From the NCBI RefSeq assembly GCF_001665625.1, contig NZ_LZSY01000116.1, positions 1-64,000 on the forward strand: 64,000 nt of DNA, read 5' to 3'. Shown piece after piece: positions 26,706 through 35,446 of the stretch. Position 1 is the stretch's first letter; every line of letters starts with the position of its first letter. A program made the position numbers and the translations under genes. The DNA is from Mycolicibacterium peregrinum. GTDB taxonomy: Bacteria; Actinomycetota; Actinomycetes; Mycobacteriales; Mycobacteriaceae. The notes under the pieces are model-generated. The model saw only the letters and a list, made by a program, of their open reading frames with translations, was not told where the DNA came from and did not search any database.

Positions 26706-27431
26706 TCAGCTCGCGACGACCCAGATTGCCTCGGCAGCCGGATTGCCCAGCTCGACCTGGACGCTGGTGTCGTCTCCCGTGGCGGTGGCGCTACCTGGAT
26801 TTCCCGGGTTCTCGATGGCCACCGAGATGACGCCGGCGAAATCGCGCCGCGCCACCACCCGGACCCGTGAATCGAGGCTGATCCCGACGCTGTCGAAATA
26901 CCGCAACATCTCCGGATCGGCATCGGAGATGCGGGCCACCGTACCGGCGTCGCCGTCCTGGCACGCCGAGAGCTGGCGGGCCGGCGGGGTGGGCACCTGG
27001 CCATCGGCGGCCGGGATCGGATCTCCGTGCGGATCGCGCGTCGGGTGGCCCAGCTTGGCGTCGATCCGGTCCAGCATCCGGTCACTCACGGCGTGCTCGA
27101 GGATCTCGGCCTCGTCGTGCACCTCGTCCCAGCCGTAGCCCAGCTCCTGGACCAGGAACGTCTCCATCAGCCGGTGCCGGCGGACCATCGCCAACGCCGC
27201 GCGCCGGCCGGCATCGGTCAGCGTCACCGCGCCGTACTTCTCGTGGTGGACCAGGCCCTGGTCGGCGAGTTTGCGAATGGATTCGGACGCCGTGGATGCC
27301 GACACGCCGATCCGCTCGGCCAGCAGTTTTGTGCTGACCTTTTCGCGAGACCACTCCTGGGCTGTCCAGATGACTTTCAGATAGTCCTGGGCAACCGTGG
27401 AGAGGTCTTGGTGGTTACCGTCTGGACTCAC
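26706..27431 (-). CDS. mntR: DtxR-family manganese-dependent repressor MntR (SirR)
   Basis: A 241-residue DtxR-type regulator: winged helix with ERIGVSASTASESIRKLADQGLV, metal/dimerisation region with HDEAEILEHAVSDRML, and a C-terminal FeoA/SH3-like domain. The M. tuberculosis counterpart (Rv2788, SirR/MntR) represses Mn uptake genes and likewise lies beside ribF. The start is GTG 27431, preceded 8 nt upstream by TAAACT. TTTAGGCAA in the upstream region resembles half of a DtxR-type box, so autoregulation is possible. Confidence 0.88.
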   Translation of the reverse strand: MSPDGNHQDLSTVAQDYLKVIWTAQEWSREKVSTKLLAERIGVSASTASESIRKLADQGLVHHEKYGAVTLTDAGRRAALAMVRRHRLMETFLVQELGYGWDEVHDEAEILEHAVSDRMLDRIDAKLGHPTRDPHGDPIPAADGQVPTPPARQLSACQDGDAGTVARISDADPEMLRYFDSVGISLDSRVRVVARRDFAGVISVAIENPGNPGSATATGDDTSVQVELGNPAAEAIWVVAS

Positions 27432-27499
27432 AGTAGGAAAGTTTAGGCAATCATCACCTGATCGGGGGATCTAGAGCAGACCGCGTCGCGTTCGGGTCG

Positions 27500-27505
27500 T
27501 AGGCT
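27500..27505 (+). promoter_or_regulatory. ribF -10 element (leaderless)
   Basis: TAGGCT lies 6 nt before the GTG start of ribF and no Shine-Dalgarno is present, so transcription probably begins at the start codon. Confidence 0.5.
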
Positions 27506-27511
27506 GATCGC

Positions 27512-28498
27512 GTGCAGCGCTGGCGTGGGCAGGACGAGATCCCCACGGACTGGGGCAGGTGTGTAGTCACCATCGGGGTGTTCGACGGGGTTCACCGCGG
27601 ACACGCAGAGTTGATCAGCCATGCGGTGAAAGCCGGCCGATCACGCGGAGTACCGGTGGTTCTCATGACCTTCGATCCCCATCCGATGGAGGTGGTGTTT
27701 CCGGGCAGTCATCCGGCACAGCTGACCACGCTGACCCGGCGTGCCGAGCTGGTCGAGGAACTCGGTGTGGACGTGTTCCTGGTCATGCCGTTCACCTCGG
27801 ATTTCATGAAGCTCACGCCCGAGCGCTACATCCACGAGTTGTTGGTCGAAGACCTGCACGTGCTCGAAGTGGTGGTCGGGGAGAACTTCACCTTCGGCAA
27901 GAAGGCCGCCGGGAACGTCGAGATGCTGCGCAAGGCAGGGGAGCGGTTCGGCTTCGCGGTCGAGAGCATGTCGTTGGTGACCGAATCGCTCGATGCCGAG
28001 CATCGCGACGAGCGGGTCACCTTCTCCTCGACATACATCCGTTCCTGCGTCGACGCCGGTGACGTCGTGGCGGCCGCCGAAGCGCTGGGCCGTCCGCACC
28101 GCGTCGAAGGCGTGGTGGTGCGCGGCGACGGGCGCGGCCGGGTACTGGGGTTCCCGACAGCCAACGTGGCGCCACCGATGTTCTCGGCGATTCCGGCGGA
28201 CGGGGTGTACGCCGCCTGGTTCACCGTGCTGGGGCACGGCCCGGTGATGGGAACGGTGACGCCCGGTGAGCGGTATCAGGCCGCGGTGTCGGTGGGTACC
28301 AACCCGACCTTCTCCGGGCGGACCCGCACGGTCGAGGCATTCGTGCTCGATACCGAGGCCGATCTGTACGGTCAGCATGTCGCGGTCGATTTCGTGTCCC
28401 GGATCCGGGGCATGGAAAAGTTCGACCGGGTGGAAGAACTGGTCGCGGAGATGAAGCGGGACGCCGACAAGGCGCGCACGCTTCTGAGTTCACACTGA
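27512..28498 (+). CDS. ribF: Bifunctional riboflavin kinase / FAD synthetase
   Basis: RibF phosphorylates riboflavin to FMN and adenylylates FMN to FAD. The 328-residue protein has the N-terminal nucleotidyltransferase with GVFDGVHRGHAELI (HxGH-like, near residue 22) and FSSTYIR, then the kinase domain with GRVLGFPTANVAPP. Length matches the actinobacterial enzyme. It starts at GTG 27512 as a probable leaderless transcript and is followed by rpsO. No FMN riboswitch is seen upstream. Confidence 0.95.
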   Translation: MQRWRGQDEIPTDWGRCVVTIGVFDGVHRGHAELISHAVKAGRSRGVPVVLMTFDPHPMEVVFPGSHPAQLTTLTRRAELVEELGVDVFLVMPFTSDFMKLTPERYIHELLVEDLHVLEVVVGENFTFGKKAAGNVEMLRKAGERFGFAVESMSLVTESLDAEHRDERVTFSSTYIRSCVDAGDVVAAAEALGRPHRVEGVVVRGDGRGRVLGFPTANVAPPMFSAIPADGVYAAWFTVLGHGPVMGTVTPGERYQAAVSVGTNPTFSGRTRTVEAFVLDTEADLYGQHVAVDFVSRIRGMEKFDRVEELVAEMKRDADKARTLLSSH

Positions 28499-28512
28499 GT
28501 CGGGATTTAATT

Positions 28513-28536
28513 CGCGGCTCGCCGCGGTGCTAAACT
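28513..28536 (+). promoter_or_regulatory. rpsO promoter region
   Basis: An extended -10 TGCTAAACT (hexamer TAAACT at 28531-28536) lies 84 bp before rpsO. The hairpin CGCGGC/GCCGCG (28513-28526) overlaps the spacer region and might also end ribF transcripts. Confidence 0.45.
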
Positions 28537-28619
28537 CTGCTCCGATCCGGTGCATGCTGCAGTCCGCGGTGGCTGTGCCGAGAATATGTTCGCGGGACTG
28601 AAATGATGGAGTTACTTTC

Positions 28620-28889
28620 GTGGCGCTTACTGCCGAGCAGAAAAAAGAAATCCTGACCAGCTACGGTCTGCACGAGACCGACACCGGTTCACCGGAGGCC
28701 CAGGTCGCCCTGCTGACCAAGCGGATCTCGGATCTGACCGAGCACCTCAAGCAGCACAAGCACGACCACCACTCGCGTCGCGGTCTGCTGCTGCTGGTCG
28801 GCCGTCGTCGCCGGCTGCTGAAGTACGTCGCCCAGGTTGACGTGGCGCGCTACCGCTCGCTGATCGAGCGCCTCGGGCTGCGTCGCTGA
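28620..28889 (+). CDS. rpsO: 30S ribosomal protein S15
   Basis: S15 binds the central domain of 16S rRNA early in 30S assembly. The 89-residue product ([36 protein letters not shown]...[21 protein letters not shown]) is full-length and typical. GTG start with a purine-rich GATGGAG upstream. A strong hairpin with a T-run follows 25 bp after the stop and lies within the lppU reading frame. Confidence 0.97.
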   Translation: MALTAEQKKEILTSYGLHETDTGSPEAQVALLTKRISDLTEHLKQHKHDHHSRRGLLLLVGRRRRLLKYVAQVDVARYRSLIERLGLRR

Positions 28890-28899
28890 CGCGGCGTCA

Positions 28900-29400
28900 G
28901 TGCCACCACTTTCCGCGGCTGCCCCCCAGGGGGCAGCCGCGCTACTTTTCCTCGGCGGTCTGACCGCATGCTCGTCCGCGGCGGCCGCGGACATGAAGGC
29001 AGGGGACTGCCTGAAGATGAGCGGCACGTACGAGCGCCCGGACTCCAGTCGGGCGGAGTGCGGCAGCGAAGCGTCGAACTACAAGGTCATCTCCACAGTC
29101 ACCGACAGCGACCAGTGCCCAGTCGACGTCGACACCTATTACTCGGTGCGCAGCGCGTTCAGTGAAGAGACCCAGACGCTCTGTCTGGACATCGACTGGA
29201 TCGCCGGCGGCTGTATGAGCATCGATCCGGAGAACGACAAAGACCCGTATCGGGTGGACTGCGCGGATTCGTCTGCGCCCCACCGGCAACGGGCCACCGA
29301 GGTTCTGCGCGGGGTGTCGAACGTCGATCAGTGCGCCAGCGGAGTGGGCTACGCCTACTCGGAACGCCAGTTCACCGTATGCGTGGAGGACGTGTCCTAG
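28900..29400 (+). CDS. lppU: Lipoprotein LppU-like
   Basis: The mature part (MKAGDCLKMSGTYERPDSSRAECGSEASNYKVISTV...) is a Cys-rich secreted domain like mycobacterial LppU (Rv2784c), in the same place between rpsO and pnp. A lipobox LTAC is near residue 24. The only in-frame canonical start is GTG 28900, which gives a signal peptide without basic residues; its first codons are the rpsO terminator hairpin. Either the signal peptide is degenerate, expression needs terminator read-through, or the 5' end has been altered. 166 residues from that start. Confidence 0.72.
   Translation: MPPLSAAAPQGAAALLFLGGLTACSSAAAADMKAGDCLKMSGTYERPDSSRAECGSEASNYKVISTVTDSDQCPVDVDTYYSVRSAFSEETQTLCLDIDWIAGGCMSIDPENDKDPYRVDCADSSAPHRQRATEVLRGVSNVDQCASGVGYAYSERQFTVCVEDVS
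28914..28950 (+). terminator. Rho-independent-type terminator after rpsO
   Basis: The arms GCGGCTGCCCCC (28915-28926) and GGGGGCAGCCGC (28929-28940) pair perfectly, extended by C28914-G28941, and are followed by CTACTTTTC. It ends rpsO transcripts but also lies in codons of lppU. Confidence 0.8.
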
Positions 29401-29704
29401 CTGGCACGGATGGCTGTTGGGACGTTGCTCCCGTGTAACATGAGGGCGTTCAGTGGCTGGAATCTGCGCTGAACACAGGGTGCGGCACCCGCGAACTGCG
29501 GGCGCTGTTCCTGCGAGTCATATCGGGCCCGCCTGGACGGGCGGTCTTCGGTAGTGGCTGCCGGAACCCCGACACAGGGATCATCTCTGGGGGTTATCCG
29601 GCCGCTTCGATCGACGGCCGTAGCCGTATCCAGGGCCCGTGGCGCATCGCCACCGTGACGCCGCGAAAACAGTTGAATGAATTCGAAAGAGGCCAACGGA
29701 CTCT
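29401..29704 (+). promoter_or_regulatory. Structured 5' leader of pnp
   Basis: This 304-bp gap contains no credible gene. It has several short hairpins in series: GGGA/TCCC (around 29418), GTTCAG/CTGAAC (29449-29475), GGGTG/CACCC and CCCGC/GCGGG (near 29480-29507), and GCCCG/CGGGC near 29530. AAAGAGG lies 12 nt before the pnp ATG. pnp mRNA leaders are processed and autoregulated in E. coli; a similar role here is inference. Confidence 0.45.
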
Positions 29705-31984
29705 ATGTCTGTAGTTGAACTTGAAGACGGTGTGTTCGAATCCACCGCAATCCTCGACAACGGGAGCTTCGGCACCCGCACCATCCGTTTCGAGACCGGG
29801 CGGCTCGCGCAGCAGGCCGCCGGCTCCGTCGTCGCCTACCTCGACGACGAGACCATGCTGCTGAGCGCCACCACTGCCAGCAAGACGCCGAAGGACCACT
29901 TCGACTTCTTCCCGCTGACCATCGACGTCGAGGAGCGGATGTACGCCGCGGGCCGGATCCCCGGCTCGTTCTTCCGGCGTGAGGGCCGTCCGTCGACCGA
30001 CGCGATCCTGACCTGTCGCCTGATCGACCGGCCGCTGCGCCCGTCGTTCGTCAGCGGTCTGCGTAACGAGATCCAGGTCGTGGTGACGGTGCTGAGCCTG
30101 GATCCGAAGGATCTGTACGACGTGCTGGCCATCAACGCCGCGTCCGCGTCGACGCAGATTTCCGGTCTGCCGTTCTCCGGTCCCGTCGGCGGCGTGCGCG
30201 TCGCCCTGATCAATGATCCGACTGTCGGCACCGCCGACGGTGGCCAGTGGGTTGCCTTCCCGACCGTCGAGCAGCTGGAGAAGGCTGTCTTCGACATGGT
30301 CGTGGCGGGCCGCAAGGTGGGCGACGACGTCGCGATCATGATGGTCGAGGCCGAAGCCACCGAGAACGTGATCGAGTTGGTCGCCGGCGGCGCCCAGGCT
30401 CCTACCGAGGCCGTCGTCGCCGAGGGCCTTGAGGCGGCCAAACCGTTCATCGCGACCCTGTGCGATGCGCAGGCTGCGCTGGCGGAGAAGGCTGCCAAGG
30501 AGATCGCCGAGTACCCGCTGTTCCCCGATTACGAGGCAGACGTCTACGACGCCGTGGCCGCGGTGGCCACCGACGCGCTGTCGGAGGCACTGACCATCGC
30601 GGGCAAGCACGAGCGCGACGACCGCACCAACGAGATCAAGGTCGAGGTGCTCGAGCGTCTCGGCGAGACTTACGCCGGCCGCGAGAAGGAGATCGGCGCG
30701 GCGTACCGCTCGCTGACCAAAAAGCTTGTGCGTCAGCGCATCCTGACCGACCACTTCCGGATCGACGGCCGTGGTGTCACCGACATCCGTGCGCTCTCGG
30801 CCGAGGTGGCCATCATCCCGCGGGCGCACGGCAGCGCGCTGTTCGAGCGCGGCGAGACCCAGATCATGGGTGTCACCACGCTGGACATGGTCAAGATGGC
30901 CCAGCAGATCGACTCGCTGGGGCCCGAGACGTCCAAGCGCTACATGCACCACTACAACTTCCCGCCGTTCTCGACCGGTGAGACCGGCCGCGTCGGTTCG
31001 CCCAAGCGCCGCGAGATCGGCCACGGCGCGCTGGCCGAGCGTGCGCTGGTGCCCGTGCTGCCCAGCGTCGAGGAGTTCCCGTACGCGATCCGCCAGGTGT
31101 CGGAGGCATTGGGCTCCAACGGTTCCACCTCGATGGGCTCGGTGTGTGCCTCGACCCTGTCGCTGCTGAACGCCGGTGTACCGCTCAAGGCGCCGGTGGC
31201 CGGCATCGCCATGGGTCTGGTCTCCGACGAGGTCAACGGCGAGACCCGCTACGTGACGCTGACCGACATCCTCGGCGCCGAGGATGCCTTCGGCGACATG
31301 GACTTCAAGTGCGCAGGCACCAAGGACTTCGTCACCGCGCTGCAGCTCGACACCAAGCTCGACGGCATCCCGTCGAAGGTGCTGGCGGGCGCACTGAGCC
31401 AGGCCAAGGACGCGCGCCTGACCATCCTGGACGTGATGGCCGAGGCCATCGACGCCCCCGATGAGATGAGCCCGTACGCACCGCGGATCACCACGATCAA
31501 GGTTCCGGTCGACAAGATCGGCGAGGTCATCGGGCCCAAGGGCAAGATGATCAACTCGATCACCGAGGAGACCGGTGCGTCGATCTCGATCGAGGATGAC
31601 GGCACGGTGTTCGTCGGTGCCTCCAACGGCGAAGCCGCGCAGGCCGCGATCGACAAGATCAACGCCATCGCCAACCCGCAGCTGCCCAAGATCGGTGAGC
31701 GGTTCCTCGGGACCGTGGTCAAGACAACCGATTTCGGTGCGTTCGTGTCGCTGCTGCCGGGTCGTGACGGCCTGGTCCACATCTCCAAGCTGGGCCGCGG
31801 CAAGCGGATCAACAAGGTCGAAGATGTGGTGAAGGTCGGCGACAAGCTCCGCGTGGAGATCGCCGACATCGACAACCGCGGCAAGATCTCGCTGGTGCTC
31901 GTGGACGAAGAGACTGCGGAGAAGGCGGATCCGGCTGCCGACGGCGCCCCGGCCACCGCCGACGCCGCCGCCGCCGAGTCCTGA
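29705..31984 (+). CDS. pnp: Polyribonucleotide nucleotidyltransferase (PNPase, GpsI)
   Basis: PNPase is the phosphorolytic 3'-5' exoribonuclease of the RNA degradosome; in actinobacteria it is also called GpsI. The 759-residue product has two RNase PH domains ([27 protein letters not shown]; then [29 protein letters not shown]), a KH domain ([16 protein letters not shown], ~residue 605) and an S1 domain ([25 protein letters not shown]). The Ala-rich tail is dispensable low complexity. It is followed directly by pepR. Confidence 0.97.
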   Translation: MSVVELEDGVFESTAILDNGSFGTRTIRFETGRLAQQAAGSVVAYLDDETMLLSATTASKTPKDHFDFFPLTIDVEERMYAAGRIPGSFFRREGRPSTDAILTCRLIDRPLRPSFVSGLRNEIQVVVTVLSLDPKDLYDVLAINAASASTQISGLPFSGPVGGVRVALINDPTVGTADGGQWVAFPTVEQLEKAVFDMVVAGRKVGDDVAIMMVEAEATENVIELVAGGAQAPTEAVVAEGLEAAKPFIATLCDAQAALAEKAAKEIAEYPLFPDYEADVYDAVAAVATDALSEALTIAGKHERDDRTNEIKVEVLERLGETYAGREKEIGAAYRSLTKKLVRQRILTDHFRIDGRGVTDIRALSAEVAIIPRAHGSALFERGETQIMGVTTLDMVKMAQQIDSLGPETSKRYMHHYNFPPFSTGETGRVGSPKRREIGHGALAERALVPVLPSVEEFPYAIRQVSEALGSNGSTSMGSVCASTLSLLNAGVPLKAPVAGIAMGLVSDEVNGETRYVTLTDILGAEDAFGDMDFKCAGTKDFVTALQLDTKLDGIPSKVLAGALSQAKDARLTILDVMAEAIDAPDEMSPYAPRITTIKVPVDKIGEVIGPKGKMINSITEETGASISIEDDGTVFVGASNGEAAQAAIDKINAIANPQLPKIGERFLGTVVKTTDFGAFVSLLPGRDGLVHISKLGRGKRINKVEDVVKVGDKLRVEIADIDNRGKISLVLVDEETAEKADPAADGAPATADAAAAES

Positions 31985-32061
31985 TCACCTCAGCTCGATA
32001 CAAGGCGTTTGCACTGAATACCACTGATGTCCGCCGGACAGATCTGCCCGGCGGACTCCGG

Positions 32062-33303
32062 GTGGTCACTGAGTACATCCCGTCGGTGCGTTCGGCATCC
32101 GTCGGGGTCTGGGTAGGTGTCGGTTCCCGCGACGAAGGACGAAGCGTCGCGGGTGCCGCCCACTTCCTGGAACACCTGCTGTTCAAGGCCACCCCGACGC
32201 GCAGCGCAGTCGATATTGCACAGGCTGTCGATGCCGTCGGTGGTGAGCTGAACGCGTTCACGACGCGCGAGCACACCTGCTACTACGCACATGTGCTCGA
32301 CTCCGACCTGGAACTCGCCGTCGACCTGGTGGCCGACGTCGTGTTGCGGGGCCGTTGTGCCACCGAGGATGTCGAGGTGGAGCGCGACGTCGTCCTCGAA
32401 GAGATCGCCATGCGCGACGACGATCCCGAGGACAGTCTCGGTGACGTGTTCCTGACAGCGATGTTCGGCGATCACCCGGTCGGACGGCCGGTGATCGGCA
32501 GCGTCGAGTCCATCGAGACGATGACGCGCGCGCAGTTGCACTCCTTCCACGTGCGCCGTTACACGCCCGAACGGATGATCGTGGCGGTGGCGGGCAACAT
32601 CGACCACGACGTGGTCGTTTCGCTCGTGCGGCAGCATTTCGGTCCGCGACTGGAACCCGGACGCACCGCGGTGGCACCGCGCAAAGGGGCGGGACGTGTC
32701 GTCGGCAAGCCGTCGCTGCTCGTGGTCGACCGCGACGGAGAGCAGACCCACGTGTCGCTGGGCGTTCGCACGCCCGGCCGGCACTGGGAACACCGGTGGG
32801 CGCTGTCGGTGCTCAACACCGCCCTTGGTGGCGGCCTGAGTTCCCGTCTGTTCCAGCAGATCCGGGAATCCCGCGGCCTGGCCTACTCGGTGTATTCGAC
32901 GGTCGACACCTTTGCCGACAGCGGTGCGCTCTCGGTGTATGCCGGCTGTCAGCCCGAGCGGTTCGACGAAGTCGTCCGGGTGACCACCGAGGTGCTGGAA
33001 GGCGTTGCCAGAGACGGGATCACCGCCGACGAGTGCCGGATCGCCAAGGGCTCGTTGCGTGGTGGGCTGGTGCTGGGTCTGGAGGACTCCGGATCGCGCA
33101 TGCACCGGATCGGCCGCAGTGAGCTCAATTACGGCGAACACCGGACCATCGATCACACGCTGGCCCAGATCGAGGCCGTCACCCTCGAAGAGGTCAATGC
33201 GGTGGCACATCAGTTGCTGTCCCGCGACTACGGTGCGGCCGTACTCGGCCCGCATCGATCGAAAAAGACTCTGCCGCAACAGCTTCAAACTATCGTCGGC
33301 TGA
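32062..33303 (+). CDS. pepR: M16-family zinc protease PepR
   Basis: An M16 (insulinase/MPP-like) peptidase with the inverted zinc motif HFLEH in AAHFLEHLLFKATPTR and the distal glutamate in EERDV-like VEVERDVVLEEIAMRDDD. It lies after pnp as Rv2782c does. GTG 32062 is the first canonical start in frame, but it removes the conserved LPGGLRVVTE strand; the homologous sequence AFALNTTDVRRTDLPGGLR is encoded in frame from 31981 without ATG, GTG or TTG. The true start may be CTG 31981 (overlapping the pnp stop) or CTG 32014. 413 residues from 32062. Confidence 0.85.
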   Translation: MVTEYIPSVRSASVGVWVGVGSRDEGRSVAGAAHFLEHLLFKATPTRSAVDIAQAVDAVGGELNAFTTREHTCYYAHVLDSDLELAVDLVADVVLRGRCATEDVEVERDVVLEEIAMRDDDPEDSLGDVFLTAMFGDHPVGRPVIGSVESIETMTRAQLHSFHVRRYTPERMIVAVAGNIDHDVVVSLVRQHFGPRLEPGRTAVAPRKGAGRVVGKPSLLVVDRDGEQTHVSLGVRTPGRHWEHRWALSVLNTALGGGLSSRLFQQIRESRGLAYSVYSTVDTFADSGALSVYAGCQPERFDEVVRVTTEVLEGVARDGITADECRIAKGSLRGGLVLGLEDSGSRMHRIGRSELNYGEHRTIDHTLAQIEAVTLEEVNAVAHQLLSRDYGAAVLGPHRSKKTLPQQLQTIVG

Positions 33304-33308
33304 CCCGC

Positions 33309-33314
33309 TAAGCT
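33309..33314 (+). promoter_or_regulatory. blaS -10 element (leaderless)
   Basis: TAAGCT lies 7 nt before the ATG of the beta-lactamase gene and overlaps the end of the pepR region; there is no Shine-Dalgarno. Confidence 0.45.
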
Positions 33315-33321
33315 GGGTCCG

Positions 33322-34206
33322 ATGACGGGACTCTCGCGGCGCAATGTTCTGATCGGTTCGCTCGTGGCGGCGGCTGCCGTCGGAGCCGGTGTGGGTAACG
33401 CCGCACCGGCGTTCGCGACTCCGGTAGATGACCAGATCGCCGAACTGGAACATCGTGACAACGCCCTGATCGGCTTGTCCGCGACCAATCTGGATTCCGG
33501 ACGGACACTCACGCACCGGCCCGACGAGATGTTCGCGATGTGTTCGACGTTCAAGGGGTATGCCGCGGCGCGCGTGCTGCAGATGGTCGGGCGTGGGCAG
33601 ATCTCACTGGACAACCGGGTGTTCGTCGACCCGGAGGCGCTCGTGCCGAACTCTCCGGTCACCGAGACCCATGCCGGTTCCGAGATGACGCTGGCGGAGC
33701 TGTGTCAGGCGGCACTGCAGCGGAGTGACAACACTGCGGGCAACCTGCTGCTGAAAACGATTGACGGGCCTGCCGGCATCACCGCGTTCGCTCGTAGCAT
33801 CGGAGATGAGCGCACCCGGCTGGACCGCTGGGAGGTCGAGCTGAACTCGGCGATTCCCGGGGACCCGAGAGATACGTCCACTCCGGCGGCGCTGGCGATC
33901 GGATACCGCGAGATCCTGGTCGGTGACGCGTTGAGCCCGCCGCAGCGGCGCCAGCTGCAGGACTGGATGCGGGCCAACCAGACCTCGAGCGTGCGTGCCG
34001 GACTGCCGGAGGGCTGGACCACCGCCGACAAGACCGGCAGCGGGGACTACGGCAGCACCAACGACGTCGGAATCGCCTATGGGCCGAACGGGCAACGGTT
34101 GCTGTTGGCGGTGATGACGCGGTCGCAGGCCGACGACCCGAAGGCCGACAACCTGCGTCCGCTCATCGGTGAGTTGACCGCGCTGATTCTGCCGGCGCTA
34201 CTCTGA
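33322..34206 (+). CDS. blaS: Class A beta-lactamase, Tat-exported
   Basis: A 294-residue serine beta-lactamase. The signal peptide has a twin-arginine motif (SRRNVLIG) before the hydrophobic core and AFA cleavage region. Active-site motifs are all present: S75-T-F-K78, SDN in RSDNTAGN, ExxLN in EVELN, and KTGSG. These enzymes hydrolyse penicillins and cephalosporins in the cell envelope and underlie intrinsic resistance. An M. smegmatis blaS, as I recall, also follows pepR. It has its own leaderless-type promoter. The last 9 bp overlap the convergent HspX-like gene. Confidence 0.93.
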   Translation: MTGLSRRNVLIGSLVAAAAVGAGVGNAAPAFATPVDDQIAELEHRDNALIGLSATNLDSGRTLTHRPDEMFAMCSTFKGYAAARVLQMVGRGQISLDNRVFVDPEALVPNSPVTETHAGSEMTLAELCQAALQRSDNTAGNLLLKTIDGPAGITAFARSIGDERTRLDRWEVELNSAIPGDPRDTSTPAALAIGYREILVGDALSPPQRRQLQDWMRANQTSSVRAGLPEGWTTADKTGSGDYGSTNDVGIAYGPNGQRLLLAVMTRSQADDPKADNLRPLIGELTALILPALL

Positions 34207-34668
34207 GTGTTCGGCGGATTCGATTGCGGTCGAGCCGTTCTCGGTGTCCTGGATTGCGATCTGGCGGGCGCCGGCGGGGTTCTGCGACAACGGCACACGC
34301 ACGGTCAGGATGCCGCGCTCGTAGCCGGCGGTGATGTTGTCCTCATCGGCCTCGGCGGGCAGGGTCACGGTGCGCAGGAACGAGCCGTAGGAGAACTCCG
34401 ACCGCGCGGTGGTGTCGGCACGCTCTGAACGCTCGGCCTTCACGGTCAGCTGGCCGTCGGCGACAGTGATCTGAACGTCGTTGGCCGGATCGATACCGGG
34501 GATCTCGGCCCGCAGTTCGTAGTGGTCCTCGGTGACCTCGTCCTCGATGCGCATGAGGTTGCGCTCGAAGATCGGACGCAGGCGGGGGAACGGGGTGATG
34601 CCGGCGAAGAACTCCGAGAGCTCGGGCAGCAGCGGGCGGGGCTGGTGCGCGACGGGCAGGTTGACCAT
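34198..34668 (-). CDS. Small heat-shock protein, HspX/Acr-like (Hsp20)
   Basis: A 156-residue alpha-crystallin-type chaperone. [20 protein letters not shown] at the start and [35 protein letters not shown] in the alpha-crystallin domain closely parallel M. tuberculosis HspX. It prevents aggregation of unfolded proteins under stress or hypoxia. ATG 34668 has GAGGAG upstream. HspX is DosR-controlled in M. tuberculosis, but I see no DosR box in the 100 bp upstream, so this copy may be a paralogue under other control. Confidence 0.88.
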   Translation of the reverse strand: MVNLPVAHQPRPLLPELSEFFAGITPFPRLRPIFERNLMRIEDEVTEDHYELRAEIPGIDPANDVQITVADGQLTVKAERSERADTTARSEFSYGSFLRTVTLPAEADEDNITAGYERGILTVRVPLSQNPAGARQIAIQDTENGSTAIESAEHSE

Positions 34669-34795
34669 GGGTGACTCCTCAGTCCTGGAACGTCGATCGG
34701 AGGAAAAGACCTTGTAACGCTTGCCCTTTCGATCCAAGCACCGACGTGGAGCCACTGGCCGAATGTGTGGTTAACAGCGCGCGTACGCGTGGCTG

Positions 34796-35362
34796 CTAGG
34801 TCACCCGCATCGAGTCGTCGCGCTGTAGGACGAAGAAATACGGCTTCCGGGAGTTCCGCAGGTCCATCGCCCCGATCACGGTGTCGTCGGACAGCCGCCG
34901 GAACACGTCGTTGATGGGTAGCTGGTCGTAGACCATCGTCGCGGTGTCCACGCCGCGGTACCGGGTGGTGCGCAACCTGGCCTTGGGCGCGCGGGTCTGC
35001 AGCAGGGGCCGCAACGCCGCGATCGGCCCTGTCATCGACCGGTTCCGAAGCAGAGGGATTTTGGTCGACACCCCGAGGCCGCCGAATGCCAGCAGCGGGT
35101 TGAGGGCCCACAGCGAGGTGCCGTCGCCGGTGGGGAACAACAGGGGGTGCACGGTCTCGGCATCGACGAACTGCTTGCCCCACCAACCGCTGGCCGCCAG
35201 CAGACCATCCATCGGATGTCCGGTGGGTAGTTCGGCGCCGTGCCAGGTGCCGAGCATGAACTCCGGCTCCACAGCCTCGGCCGCGTCGAAGATTGCCAGC
35301 GCCTCGGCGGTGGTCGTCGGCACGGTGGGTAACAACTGCTGCAGCAACATGGACACCACCAT
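34796..35362 (-). CDS. DUF4334 / GXWXG-domain protein
   Basis: About 188 residues. FMLGTWHGAELPTGHPMDGLL contains the GXWXG motif, followed by a DUF4334 domain ending RKPYFFVLQRDD. The family has no established function. Start codons at 35371 (GTG), 35362 (ATG) and 35350 (ATG) are possible; the GTG lies inside a perfect palindrome, so an ATG is preferred. The palindrome directly upstream implies repression by a TetR-like protein. Confidence 0.72.
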   Translation of the reverse strand: MVVSMLLQQLLPTVPTTTAEALAIFDAAEAVEPEFMLGTWHGAELPTGHPMDGLLAASGWWGKQFVDAETVHPLLFPTGDGTSLWALNPLLAFGGLGVSTKIPLLRNRSMTGPIAALRPLLQTRAPKARLRTTRYRGVDTATMVYDQLPINDVFRRLSDDTVIGAMDLRNSRKPYFFVLQRDDSMRVT

Positions 35363-35380
35363 ACTTGACACGTGTCAAGT
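35363..35380. promoter_or_regulatory. Perfect 18-bp palindrome (putative operator)
   Basis: ACTTGACACGTGTCAAGT reads the same on both strands and contains TTGACA, a -35 consensus, on each. It lies between ald and the DUF4334 gene and abuts the latter's ATG 35362. No regulator gene of matching position is next to it. Confidence 0.6.
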
Positions 35381-35400
35381 TTGACCCTGCCGGGGTGCAA

Positions 35401-35432
35401 ATCGCCCGGCCGACGGGATTCGGCCGGGCGAT
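35401..35432 (-). terminator. Hairpin terminator after ald
   Basis: The 13-bp arms ATCGCCCGGCCGA and TCGGCCGGGCGAT flank a 6-nt loop, 15 bp downstream of the ald stop on the minus strand. There is only a weak T-run, as is common for mycobacterial terminators. Confidence 0.65.
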
Positions 35433-35446
35433 CGCGAGGGGTTTGC

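Noticed and set aside
27432..27511. FMN riboswitch before ribF
   Set aside because: The gap to mntR is only 80 bp, and the -10 next to the GTG implies no leader RNA.
29594..31780. 728-codon open frame antisense to pnp
   Set aside because: It mirrors the strongly conserved pnp gene; long antisense frames are expected in GC-rich DNA, and the translation is His/Arg/Asp-rich low complexity with no motif.
34669..34795. DosR box upstream of the HspX-like gene
   Set aside because: No sequence close to the GGGACTTnnGnCCC-type consensus was found on either strand.
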